From NCBI GenBank assembly GCA_963677605.2, contig CAXXDX010000007.1, forward strand, positions 1,054,001 to 1,118,000: a stretch of DNA of 64,000 nt, written 5' to 3'. The stretch comes from JAGLOK01 sp963677605. GTDB lineage: Bacteria; Bacillota; Clostridia; Christensenellales; UMGS416. The first letter of the stretch is position 1. Each line of letters starts with the position of its first letter. The notes beneath the pieces are model-generated. The model was given only the letters and a program-made list of their open reading frames with translations, was not told the origin of the DNA and ran no database searches. Below, piece by piece: positions 17,741 to 25,507 of the stretch. Made by a program: the position numbers and the translations under genes.

Positions 17741-18734
17741 TATTCTTATTCAGATCGTGAAGTATTATCCAACGCTTTGATGCGTTTCTCTCGCGTTTGT
17801 AATATATGCCGTAGCTTTTTCTAAGCGATATGTTGTTTTCATTTAAAAGCCTGGACATAGCATTAGGTGAAATATTAAAATCGGGATTATTCAATTTGAT
17901 TTGTTCTACTAGTTCTGTAGGCGTTCCTTTAAATCTATTTCTGAATCTAAGTACATTAAGAATACCGTCAATAACCATATCTATCTTTGTATTATGTTCT
18001 TTTACATAACCTGTGAAATTCCAGATATTATTATCTTCATCAAATTCAAGGCTTAAGACTTTATCCTTTACCTGCCTTCCTGTGATATATAGTCTTGCTT
18101 TGTTTTCGGTTCTATGTTCTTTTTCAAGTACAAGAATAGTGTCAACAGCACCCAGTAATCCTGTAGAACCGCTTACCATATTAATTGGATCATTGTCAGG
18201 CATTTTCCTTAAATGATGAATAAGGATTATTGCAATATCTTTTTCCTGCGCATATTCAACAAATTTATGCAGCTCAAGATAATCGCCTGCATAGTTCTGC
18301 TTTTGCGTATTATCACGAACCAGCTGAAGCGTATCTATTACAACTAATCCTGTGTCAGGGTATGAAGATATAAAGGCATCTATTTCATCAAGAAGTCCAT
18401 TTGACAGAGGAGAGCATGAAGTAACAGCAAACGCATTCTCGCTGGCATCATTGGTTATACTTTCTATTCTGAAATGTAATGTACTCTTTGTATCTTCAAG
18501 AGCAATATACAGTGTAGTACATTCTCTGGTATCAAACTCCCATACCTTTTCACCTTTGCTGACTTTATCGCACAGCCATAATGCGAGCCATGATTTGCCT
18601 ATCTTCGGGCTACCTGCAAACAGGTGAACACCTGTAGGTATCATCTGGGATATTATGAACTTAGGCAGATCATAATAGTCGGTTTGTATTTTCTTAAAGC
18701 TCTCCGAAACTTTTGAGTTGTCTTTGTTATTCAA
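17724..18734 (-). CDS. RepA-like hexameric helicase/AAA ATPase (IME1)
   Basis: 336 residues from TTG 18734 behind AAAGGAA. Walker A is A-G-S-P-K-I-G-K-S-W (about 38-47), Walker B L-V-V-I-D-T (about 129-134), and I-L-I-H-H-L-R follows as the sensor histidine region. This is the AAA_25 family that includes the RSF1010 RepA helicase. The C-terminal about 90 residues look like a winged-helix module (S-P-N-A-M-S-R-L-L-N-E-N). The iteron-like array immediately upstream supports a role in replication initiation or strand unwinding, implying that the excised form may replicate. No separate primase or Rep initiator is present. Confidence 0.85.
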   Translation of the reverse strand: MNNKDNSKVSESFKKIQTDYYDLPKFIISQMIPTGVHLFAGSPKIGKSWLALWLCDKVSKGEKVWEFDTRECTTLYIALEDTKSTLHFRIESITNDASENAFAVTSCSPLSNGLLDEIDAFISSYPDTGLVVIDTLQLVRDNTQKQNYAGDYLELHKFVEYAQEKDIAIILIHHLRKMPDNDPINMVSGSTGLLGAVDTILVLEKEHRTENKARLYITGRQVKDKVLSLEFDEDNNIWNFTGYVKEHNTKIDMVIDGILNVLRFRNRFKGTPTELVEQIKLNNPDFNISPNAMSRLLNENNISLRKSYGIYYKRERNASKRWIILHDLNKNNDGIV

Positions 18735-18758
18735 TTATCTTTATTCCTTTCTTTTTCT

Positions 18759-18801
18759 ATGACGATATCCCTTTTTAAGTGGGTCTATATATAACCGTCA
18801 T
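18759..18801. promoter_or_regulatory. ATGACG inverted pair upstream of repA (IME1)
   Basis: ATGACGATAT (18759-18768) and ATAACCGTCAT (18791-18801) flank a conserved GTGGGTCTATATA stretch just upstream of repA; IME2 has the same at 53546-53588. The position fits a repA operator. Confidence 0.45.
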
Positions 18802-18820
18802 TGTCATTTTTATAAAAACC

Positions 18821-19288
18821 CCTACACTATAAAGCACTGGGAAAGAACATTTTTTAACCCCCTTTTATTATTTTTTTATTTTGCCCTCTACTTATAAGCA
18901 GTGGGAAAGCTGTTTTAGACTCCCAAATTTTGATTTGTTAACCGAATGTTCACAGTTAATAATTAATAATTGGCTCAGAATATTTATCCCCACACTTATA
19001 AGCCTTGGGAAATTAAAATCCGAACCCCTTTTTTGATTTATTAATCAAATATTCATATTTAATTGTGGGTTCAAAATATTTATCCCCACACTTATAAGCA
19101 GCGGGAGAAGCCTTTCGTACATGTAGTTTTAGTTTTATTCACGAAATGTTCATATCCTCCAATATTTTTAGCCTCTACTTATAAGCAGCGGGAAAGGTGT
19201 TTTGCGCACCCTATTTCTGAATTTTTTTTATTAGGGAATGATTATTTAGCATTAAAATATTTATCCCTACACTTATAAGCCTTGGGGA
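18821..19288. repeat. Iteron-like array, six units (IME1)
   Basis: Six direct copies of a roughly 25-bp motif with consensus core CTTATAAGCAGTGGGAAAG, usually preceded by CCCTACA or CCCCACA, start near 18821, 18885, 18988, 19084, 19172 and 19264. Alternating with them is a second motif resembling TTAACCAAATGTTCACAGTT (near 18940, 19043, 19140, 19315). The unit length is about 65-105 bp. Position upstream of a RepA-like ATPase suggests replication iterons or a partition/transfer site. No coding frame is supported here. Confidence 0.75.
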
Positions 19289-19360
19289 GCGGTGGTTTAT
19301 AAGGGAATCTGAAAAATGTTCATAAAATATTCATATTTAAAATATAAGGAAACTTAATAA

Positions 19361-19394
19361 TGACGATGTCAAAAATTGCATAAAGACATCGTCA
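19361..19394. promoter_or_regulatory. Perfect inverted repeat beyond the iteron array (IME1)
   Basis: TGACGATGTC (19361-19370) and GACATCGTCA (19385-19394) are perfect 10-bp arms with a 14-base loop, conserved at 54161-54194. The half-sites share TGACG with the two other inverted pairs. Confidence 0.5.
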
Positions 19395-19592
19395 AAACAG
19401 ATGTTTTACTATGATTTGGCGTATGACACTGTGGGAATCAGAGGCTGATTTTTAACGTAATCTGAAAATTTTCAGTGGGACATATATGTGAGGCAGTGAT
19501 ATTATGTGACACACCATATTGAAGGACAAGAATTCCATAATATTCTATTTTGATGTAAATTATATACAGCGTCATAGTAATGCATTTGTTTA
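19395..19592. other. Conserved non-coding end of IME1 backbone
   Basis: About 200 bp without a convincing gene but very similar to 54195-54392 in IME2. It contains the related pieces GTATGACACTGTGGG and ATGTGACACACC. Such conservation in non-coding DNA marks it as a candidate for the origin of transfer, single-strand origin or attachment arm. After 19592 the two elements diverge abruptly. Confidence 0.45.
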
Positions 19593-19653
19593 AGAACTGG
19601 ACAGGGAGTGGTTGAAAGTTATAATCAAACAATAATTGAGGCAAAAAATTTAA

Positions 19654-19698
19654 CTAAAAAATCTGACGCATGATAATAGAATGTGTCAGATTTTTTAG
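19654..19698. terminator. Bidirectional terminator-like hairpin between IME1 and IS110
   Basis: CTAAAAAATCTGAC (19654-19667) and GTCAGATTTTTTAG (19685-19698) pair perfectly over 14 bp. The homologous hairpin at 54507-54551 has a T-A to G-C compensating change in the stem, supporting a selected RNA structure. Confidence 0.6.
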
Positions 19699-19726
19699 CA
19701 GTTCAGGTTTAATTCTATTGTTAAAA

Positions 19727-20063
19727 GGGCTTGGGAATCCCAACAAGTTTGCGTTTGTACGTACAAATGCGATGCTTGCTGGTACAGTAATTGATATAGT
19801 AGTTTATGTTTTGTTTTAGGTGATAAGATTGGCCCAGCTAATGTAATATAATGAATCTAGGGTGATGATATGGAACATGATGATTGCTGGGTTTTCAATG
19901 GATTTGAAATTACCCTTAAACTAGGCTATTCCACTCATTCTAATGGGAATTCATTGATTCGGTTGGTTGGGTTCAGTTTTATTGATTACCCGTGTAACAA
20001 GCCAGTATATTGATCCTAATTGAGAATGATTGAGTATCATCCAAATCATTGTAGGAGGTCAGT
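19727..20063 (+). ncRNA. Putative bridge RNA region of the truncated IS110 copy
   Basis: 337 bp of non-coding DNA directly upstream of the transposase, where IS110-group elements encode the bridge RNA. Visible structure: a palindrome TTGGGAATCCCAA at the left edge, a strong hairpin GCGTTTGTACGTACAAATGC (19751-19770) with an outer CAACAAG/CTTGCTG stem, and a long-range stem GCCCAGC (19832-19838) with GCTGGGT (19886-19892). The last becomes a full Watson-Crick stem in the other copy. The RNA boundaries and guide loops cannot be set without the donor and target ends. Confidence 0.45.
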
Positions 20064-20741
20064 ATGAATAATAAACTTGTAGCAGGCGTTGATGTTAGCA
20101 AATATTTTAGTGACATGTGCATCTTGGCACCAGACAATACTATCTATGCTAGTGTAAAAATCTATCATGATATAACGAGCATGGAAAGATCTCTAACTTT
20201 CTTAGAAAAAGGGAACAATGCATATAATGATAAACCGGTTATTGTTATGGAATCAACAGCTCATTACCATCGCTTACTAGAACAATTTTACCAAAAGAAT
20301 GGATATGATGTAATAATTATTAACCCAATGCAGTCACATGCAATAAATAACTACAAAATCAGAAAAGTTAAAAATGACAAAGCAGATGCCTTGAAAATTG
20401 CACAGCTTTATCGATTACAGAGCATCAGTCCAACAAAAACTATATGTACAGAATTGATGAATATAAGAGATCTGTGTCGAGAGCGACGAAAACTAATTAA
20501 TTTACGCACCAGCTATGCCAATCAGCTTACAGCGTTACTTGATCAAGCATTTCCTGGATATGATAAACTATTTAGTCGTATATATAGTGGCTCTTCTCTG
20601 GCACTTCTGTCTATGTATCCAACACCAAAAGATGTTTTAGCTGCACGTAAGAGTCGGTTGATAAAGGTTATTGGTCTTGGGGCAAAACGCGGGGAAAAGT
20701 CAGAGTACGGTCTTAAGAAAGCTACAGCTCTCATGGGATAG
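20064..20741 (+). pseudogene. IS110 family transposase, truncated
   Basis: 225 codons near-identical to the first half of the intact gene at 54918-56204, then breaking after K-K-A-T-A-L to an early stop. The RuvC-like DEDD domain is complete (D10, E63, D105, D108), but the C-terminal Tnp domain with the catalytic serine is missing. Beyond 20741 the sequence is unrelated to the intact copy, so the 3' half was lost by deletion or by insertion of the remnant that follows. Confidence 0.9.
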
Positions 20742-20800
20742 ACCATTAGATGCATAAGGGGTATACATGAGATGAATAACTCTCTCAATAAAAAACACAA

Positions 20801-21084
20801 TTATTTAAGTAGGTAATACTTATTTGACCGCCACCCGCCGTTTGGTCTTGCTTGCTGTGTTTTGATGATATATCCTAATGCAGTTAATTCACGAAGCGCT
20901 TTATGGACGGTTGCTGCAGATCTAATACTTGAATGATTTGCTATAACAGAAATAGACGGGAAACATTCATCTTTGTTTCCCGCAAATCTCTTTAAACTAT
21001 GTACACCATTTTCGCATGTATGGAAATTTTTTCATTTAAAATCCTGTTCTCACATAGGAAAAATCCTTCTTTTTTCTTCTTCAA
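20801..21084 (-). pseudogene. Helix-turn-helix (replication-type) protein remnant, frameshifted
   Basis: Read leftwards from a TTG at 21084 behind AAAGGAGGT. The first part gives K-K-K-K-E-G-F-F-L-C-E-N-R and I-S-I-H-A-K-M-V-Y. After a one-base frameshift it continues S-L-K-R-F-A-G-N-K-D-E-C-F-P-S-I and V-H-K-A-L-R-E-L-T-A-L-G-Y-I-I-K-T, ending at 20801. This is the N-terminal winged-helix (HTH_36) module found in replication initiator or regulatory proteins of clostridial conjugative elements. The rest is absent. It marks debris of another element next to the truncated IS110. Confidence 0.65.
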
Positions 21085-21244
21085 TACTGACCTCCTTTAG
21101 ATTTATTTCTGAAGAAAATATTTCTATCCTCTAGTTAAATAAATGCACATCCGAAGACAAAATGCAAATCGAAAATAGGCCAGTTCATGGAATATTAACA
21201 ACTAAATAATTAATGCGTAGAAAAAGGAGGATGTTGCAAGATAA

Positions 21245-21376
21245 GGTGTCATACAATGACACCGGGAAAACAGCCGAAAATCACAGATTTCCGCAGAATA
21301 TGGTTAAATACGGGTGTTTTTGCTATCCGATTCTTGTCATACAAATCGGATTTTTGTCAGACAATTGTCATACAAG
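21245..21376. repeat. TGTCATACAA motif cluster
   Basis: GGTGTCATACAATGACACC (21245-21263) is a perfect inverted repeat. TTGTCATACAA recurs at about 21334-21344, within a CCGATT/AATCGG palindrome, and at about 21366-21376; a TTGTCAGACAA variant lies between. A 68-codon frame here (21213-21419) has no recognisable product. It is probably a regulatory or replication site of the decayed element. Confidence 0.4.
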
Positions 21377-21419
21377 AGAAGCATATAAACTTATATGTAT
21401 GAATACTATGGTAATGTGA

Positions 21420-21904
21420 TAAAAAGTCTAAATAAGTTCAATAATTCATATTATGAAATATTGTTAGAGAGCTTAAAACTTGTCGATAAATTTATGTTGC
21501 TAATTTAAATCAGATATTGGCAGGATAATACCGGTAATATGCAAGTATGGAAAATATAGAATTTTAAAACAACGTGAAGTATAAGTGTGACTTAGTGAAA
21601 TAAAAAACGTATGTTATAAGAATGTATTTTGGAGGACTAAAACGAGAAAAAGACTAATAAATGCACAGATTATAAAATAGATAAATGCTATTACATACTG
21701 ATAAAGATAATGAATATTAATAATTATTAATGGAAATTATGCAAATATTAAACAAACAAAAATTGGATTCCTAAAAAATTATATATGCACAAAAAAATCA
21801 ATGATTTATTAGTCAATATGTTTATGTTATGTTAAAAACACATTAAATGTATAGACAAAATAAAGAGGAAGGGTATTTTTAAGATAGCGCATAAATACAA
21901 GAAG
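21420..21904. other. AT-rich intergenic region upstream of glycan cluster A
   Basis: 485 bp, very AT-rich, with no supported gene. It should contain the promoter of the transporter operon, but I see no unambiguous -35/-10 pair or operator. Confidence 0.4.
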
Positions 21905-22837
21905 ATGAAATTAAAAACATACAATAGGACGGCAATATGGTCGTCAATAAAAAAGAATAAAGTATTATACTTATTGTTTATTCCAACTTTTATTTATTAC
22001 ATTGTTTTCAGGTACGCTCCGATGATCGGAGCTGCAGTATTATCATTTACAAGGTTTCGCTTAGGGGATACTAATATCTTTATGTCCGAATTTGTGGGAT
22101 TTTATAATTTTTCGAGATTATTTAACTCAGCATTTTTTTGGCGGCTGATGAGAAACACACTGATGATAAATGTATATTATATGGCATTTGGGTTTACGGC
22201 GCCTATAATTTTGGCTTTGTTATTAAATGAAGTAAATAAAGTTAGATATAAAAAGTTTATTCAGACAGTAAGTTTTCTTCCAAACTTCATTTCTATTGTT
22301 GTTGTAGCAAGTATGACAACAATGTTATTATCTCCATCACTAGGTTTAGTAAATAAGGTTATAGATTCATTCGGTGGAGAGAAGATATCGTTTTTGACTA
22401 TTCCTAAATATTTTTGGGGAATATTCACTTCAATGACAGTTTGGCAGACAACAGGATATAATGCGATTATTTATTTGGCAGCTTTAACTAGTATTGATCA
22501 AGTATTGTATGAGGCTGCAAAGATAGATGGTGCAAATAGATGGAAACAAACATGGCACATTACTTTGCCAGGGATTAGATCTACTATAATTGTTCTATTT
22601 TTAATGAAACTAGGAATGATGCTTAATGTTGCATATGAAGGAATTATTTTGATATATTCTCCTAGCACTTATGAAACAGCAGATGTATTAAGTACATATG
22701 TATATAGAAAAGGGCTTATTGAAGCGGATTATAGCTTTGCAAGCGCTGTTGGAATAATTCAAGCTTTAATTCAGCTGTTATTAGTTGTTGGTGCTAACAG
22801 ATTAACAAAAAAAGTTGCTGACACAGGTTTGTGGTAA
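21905..22837 (+). CDS. Sugar ABC transporter permease, LplB type (cluster A)
   Basis: 310 residues with about six membrane segments, beginning with Y-L-L-F-I-P-T-F-I-Y-Y. The cytoplasmic EAA loop E-A-A-K-I-D-G-A-N-R-W (about residues 206-216) docks the ATPase. It belongs to the binding-protein-dependent permease family that imports oligosaccharides in Firmicutes, paired with a YtcP-type partner and a large lipoprotein. No ATP-binding subunit is encoded in the cluster, which is usual for this group; a shared MsmK/UgpC-like ATPase elsewhere is expected. First gene of the cluster A operon; the cluster B counterpart is at 36107. Confidence 0.9.
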   Translation: MKLKTYNRTAIWSSIKKNKVLYLLFIPTFIYYIVFRYAPMIGAAVLSFTRFRLGDTNIFMSEFVGFYNFSRLFNSAFFWRLMRNTLMINVYYMAFGFTAPIILALLLNEVNKVRYKKFIQTVSFLPNFISIVVVASMTTMLLSPSLGLVNKVIDSFGGEKISFLTIPKYFWGIFTSMTVWQTTGYNAIIYLAALTSIDQVLYEAAKIDGANRWKQTWHITLPGIRSTIIVLFLMKLGMMLNVAYEGIILIYSPSTYETADVLSTYVYRKGLIEADYSFASAVGIIQALIQLLLVVGANRLTKKVADTGLW

Positions 22838-22851
22838 GGTGAGGATGTAAT

Positions 22852-23730
22852 ATGATAAACAATAAAAACTTAGGCCGGATAATATTTAATATAGTAAATT
22901 ATACATTGCTAGCAGTTATAGCAATTGTGATTATTTTTCCAATATTACATGTAATGGCATCATCCTTAAGTAACCATACAAATTTATCAAGAGGATTAAT
23001 AACGATTTATCCTAAAGGGTTAAACTTTGTTGCATACCAAAGAGTTATTGGCAATGATAGGATATGGCAGTCTTATGGGAGAACGTTAACATACACATCG
23101 AGTTATATAGTTATTAGTCTGACAATCACAGCATTAGGTGCATATGTTCTGTCGAGAAGAAATTTCTTTGGAAGGAACTTTCTTATAGGTTTTGTGCTTT
23201 TTCCCCTAATGTTTAATGCGGGACTTGTACCAACATATTTAGTTGTTAATGGTATAGGTTTGTATAATTCGATGTGGGCAATTGTCTTAGTGCATGCAAT
23301 TTTCACTTACTATCTAATTATTATGAGAACATTTTTTCAACAGATTCCATATGAACTAGAGGAAGCTGCAATAATTGATGGATGTTCTCATCTAAGAGTT
23401 TTAATTCATATGATATTGCCACTATCAATTCCTGCATTAATTACGATTGGATTATTTTATGGTGTATATCAATGGAATAATTATTTGTATCCGATGTTAT
23501 TTTTAAAAGATAGAATTAAGTTTCCTATACAATTAGTTTTAAGAGAAATTGTTTTACAAAATCAGACAGATGAAATGTTCGAAAGCGCAAGTGGTAGTAA
23601 TATTGACACTGTCAGTGAGTCGATAAAATATGCTGTGATTGTAGTAGCATCGCTTCCTATAATTATTGTTTATCCTTTTTTGCAAAAGTACTTTGTTAAA
23701 GGAGTTTTAGTTGGAGCGGTAAAAGGTTAA
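22852..23730 (+). CDS. Sugar ABC transporter permease, YtcP type (cluster A)
   Basis: 292 residues, ATG 22852 behind GGTGAGG, 14 bp after the LplB-type gene. About six membrane segments; the EAA loop is E-E-A-A-I-I-D-G-C-S-H (about residues 184-194). The C-terminal Q-K-Y-F-V-K-G-V-L-V-G-A-V-K-G is the typical end of this permease family. It forms the heterodimeric channel with the previous gene's product. Confidence 0.9.
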   Translation: MINNKNLGRIIFNIVNYTLLAVIAIVIIFPILHVMASSLSNHTNLSRGLITIYPKGLNFVAYQRVIGNDRIWQSYGRTLTYTSSYIVISLTITALGAYVLSRRNFFGRNFLIGFVLFPLMFNAGLVPTYLVVNGIGLYNSMWAIVLVHAIFTYYLIIMRTFFQQIPYELEEAAIIDGCSHLRVLIHMILPLSIPALITIGLFYGVYQWNNYLYPMLFLKDRIKFPIQLVLREIVLQNQTDEMFESASGSNIDTVSESIKYAVIVVASLPIIIVYPFLQKYFVKGVLVGAVKG

Positions 23731-23790
23731 TTTTACTTAGAGTTTAGAACTATAAATATGTTCTAAAGTAATATAAAAGGAGGAAGAACT

Positions 23791-25413
23791 ATGAAAAATA
23801 AGAAAGCTAGAGGAATCGTACTTATAATGATTTTTGCAATTATGTGTTTTATGTTGCTTGCAGGATGTCAAGAGAAGTCGGATCTAGCAGAAGAAGAGAC
23901 TAAAACATCAGAGACGTTAAAAGAAGAAACAAAAGAAGAAACAAAAAATGAAGAAGAGGTAAACTCTGAGCCATTAACTATCTTTTATCAAGCACGTGCA
24001 GAAGTATCATTAAATGATAATCCACCAATTATTGCAGCTATAGAAGAAGCTACAGGCATTGAAATTGAATGGATTGAAGGACCTATAGAACCTGATCAGT
24101 TTACTACTAAATTTAATCTTACAATATCTTCAGGAGATCTGCCAGATATATTATCAAATAATAATATTGGGGATATGATAAAAGTAGCACAGAGAGGTCT
24201 GTTCTTACCTTTGGATGATTTAATTGAATCAGATATTCCTAGTTTTAAGATTATAATGGATGATGTGGAAGGACTAGAAAAAGCATTGAAGTTGGATGAT
24301 GGCAACAACTATTTTATGCCACTATTGTCTGCTGTAAGGCCAGCTAAAATATTTATGGTTAGGCAGGATTGGCTAGATGCTTTAGGATTGGAACAACCTA
24401 CAAATCTAGATGAATTTTACACAGTACTAAAAGCGTTTAAGGATAAAGATCCTAATGGTAATGGTGAAGCAGATGAAATACCGTATGTTACAAGAGACAA
24501 AGAACTGGGATTGCTTTATATTGCACAGTCATTTGGATTATTTGGGTTTGAAAACGGGTTTATGATAAAAGATGGTGTTGTCCAATATCCTTATGTACAG
24601 CCTGAAATGAAAGAAGCGCTAATTTATTTGAATAAGCTTTATTCAGAAGGATTAGTTGATAAAGAATATTCTGTCACAGATAAACAATCATGGACTGCAA
24701 AAATAACTAATGAATTAGCAGGTATGACGTATGACTGGTTTCCAAGAGTTGATTCTTTTACAACTTTAATTCAAGAAACAAATCCAAATGCGGATATGTC
24801 CGGTTTTGTTCCGCCAAGAGGACCAAGTGGAGAAACTACATATACAGAGAGTCAACAACAAATGGTAAGGGCGGTTACAGCTGTTTCAAAAGATTCACAG
24901 AATGTAGAGGCGGCAGCAAAACTATTCAACTTCATGTATAGCGAAGAAGGGATACTTCTAACGAATTTTGGCATTGAAGGAACTCATTATACTATGGTTG
25001 ATGGTACTCCAACGTATACCGATTATTTCTTTAATGGAGATGATACTACAGAAGGTCTTACGGGTTTATATTTATTGTTTAGAGATGGTAGACCTGATAT
25101 GTTCTCTCTGAAGGCAGACATTCGTTTTGAAGATGCATATGCAGTTCAAGAAGTTATAGATATAAGAAATGAATATGATAAAATTTTATATGATATCTAT
25201 CCGAATGTTATTCATACACAGGAAGAAACAGATTTATTAAGCGATAAATATTCTGAGATTGAGACTTATACAGATGAAATGATTAATAAGTTTATTTCAG
25301 GTGTTGTATCCCTTGATGAGTTCGATGCTTTTGTTGAGGAACTCGAAAAAATGGGAATTCTAGAAGTGGTATCAGCTAAGCAAGCAGCTTATGATAGATA
25401 TATGAGCAAATAA
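23791..25413 (+). CDS. Extracellular solute-binding lipoprotein (LplA-like, cluster A)
   Basis: 540 residues from ATG 23791 behind AAAGGAGG. Signal peptide with lipobox L-L-A-G-C (Cys26), then a Glu/Lys/Thr-rich linker and a family 1 solute-binding fold beginning P-L-T-I-F-Y-Q. It tethers to the outer face of the membrane and delivers an oligosaccharide to the two permeases upstream. The large size is typical of binding proteins for plant-polysaccharide fragments. An intercistronic hairpin follows the gene, probably raising its mRNA level over downstream genes. Confidence 0.9.
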   Translation: MKNKKARGIVLIMIFAIMCFMLLAGCQEKSDLAEEETKTSETLKEETKEETKNEEEVNSEPLTIFYQARAEVSLNDNPPIIAAIEEATGIEIEWIEGPIEPDQFTTKFNLTISSGDLPDILSNNNIGDMIKVAQRGLFLPLDDLIESDIPSFKIIMDDVEGLEKALKLDDGNNYFMPLLSAVRPAKIFMVRQDWLDALGLEQPTNLDEFYTVLKAFKDKDPNGNGEADEIPYVTRDKELGLLYIAQSFGLFGFENGFMIKDGVVQYPYVQPEMKEALIYLNKLYSEGLVDKEYSVTDKQSWTAKITNELAGMTYDWFPRVDSFTTLIQETNPNADMSGFVPPRGPSGETTYTESQQQMVRAVTAVSKDSQNVEAAAKLFNFMYSEEGILLTNFGIEGTHYTMVDGTPTYTDYFFNGDDTTEGLTGLYLLFRDGRPDMFSLKADIRFEDAYAVQEVIDIRNEYDKILYDIYPNVIHTQEETDLLSDKYSEIETYTDEMINKFISGVVSLDEFDAFVEELEKMGILEVVSAKQAAYDRYMSK

Positions 25414-25443
25414 TTGTAAAAAATTATAATGTAATAAAATTAA

Positions 25444-25478
25444 CTATACCTCCTGAGGAAATTTCTTGGGAGGTATAG
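25444..25478 (+). promoter_or_regulatory. Intercistronic stem-loop after the binding-protein gene
   Basis: CTATACCTCC and GGAGGTATAG form a perfect 10-bp stem; no T-run follows. It is likely an RNA-stabilising or partial-termination hairpin and matches the position of the hairpin at 39871-39903 in cluster B. Confidence 0.6.
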
Positions 25479-25507
25479 GAAGTTTATGAGAAGAGAAGAA
25501 AATAATT

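Larger units (their letters stand above)
14279..19592 (-). mobile_element. Integrative mobilizable element IME1 (backbone)
   Basis: All genes run leftwards in the order iteron-like array, repA-like, mobC, relaxase, small ORF, serine integrase, ending in tRNA-Leu. The same order and spacing occur at 49032-54392. Similarity between the two copies on the distal side fades at about 19592/54392, taken here as the backbone limit, although further shared sequence (a hairpin and IS110) follows. No type IV secretion or coupling-protein genes are present, so transfer would need a helper conjugative element. Confidence 0.75.

Noticed and set aside
18821..19288. CRISPR array, because of regularly spaced repeats about 25 bp long
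   Set aside because: The interspersed sequences are themselves repeated and conserved between the two elements, the repeats vary and spacing is uneven (65-105 bp), and no cas genes are near. The same holds for 53607-54089.
21213..21419. 68-codon plus-strand frame
   Set aside because: An RBS-like GGAGG lies inside the frame instead of before it, the product matches nothing recognisable, and it runs through palindromic repeats.
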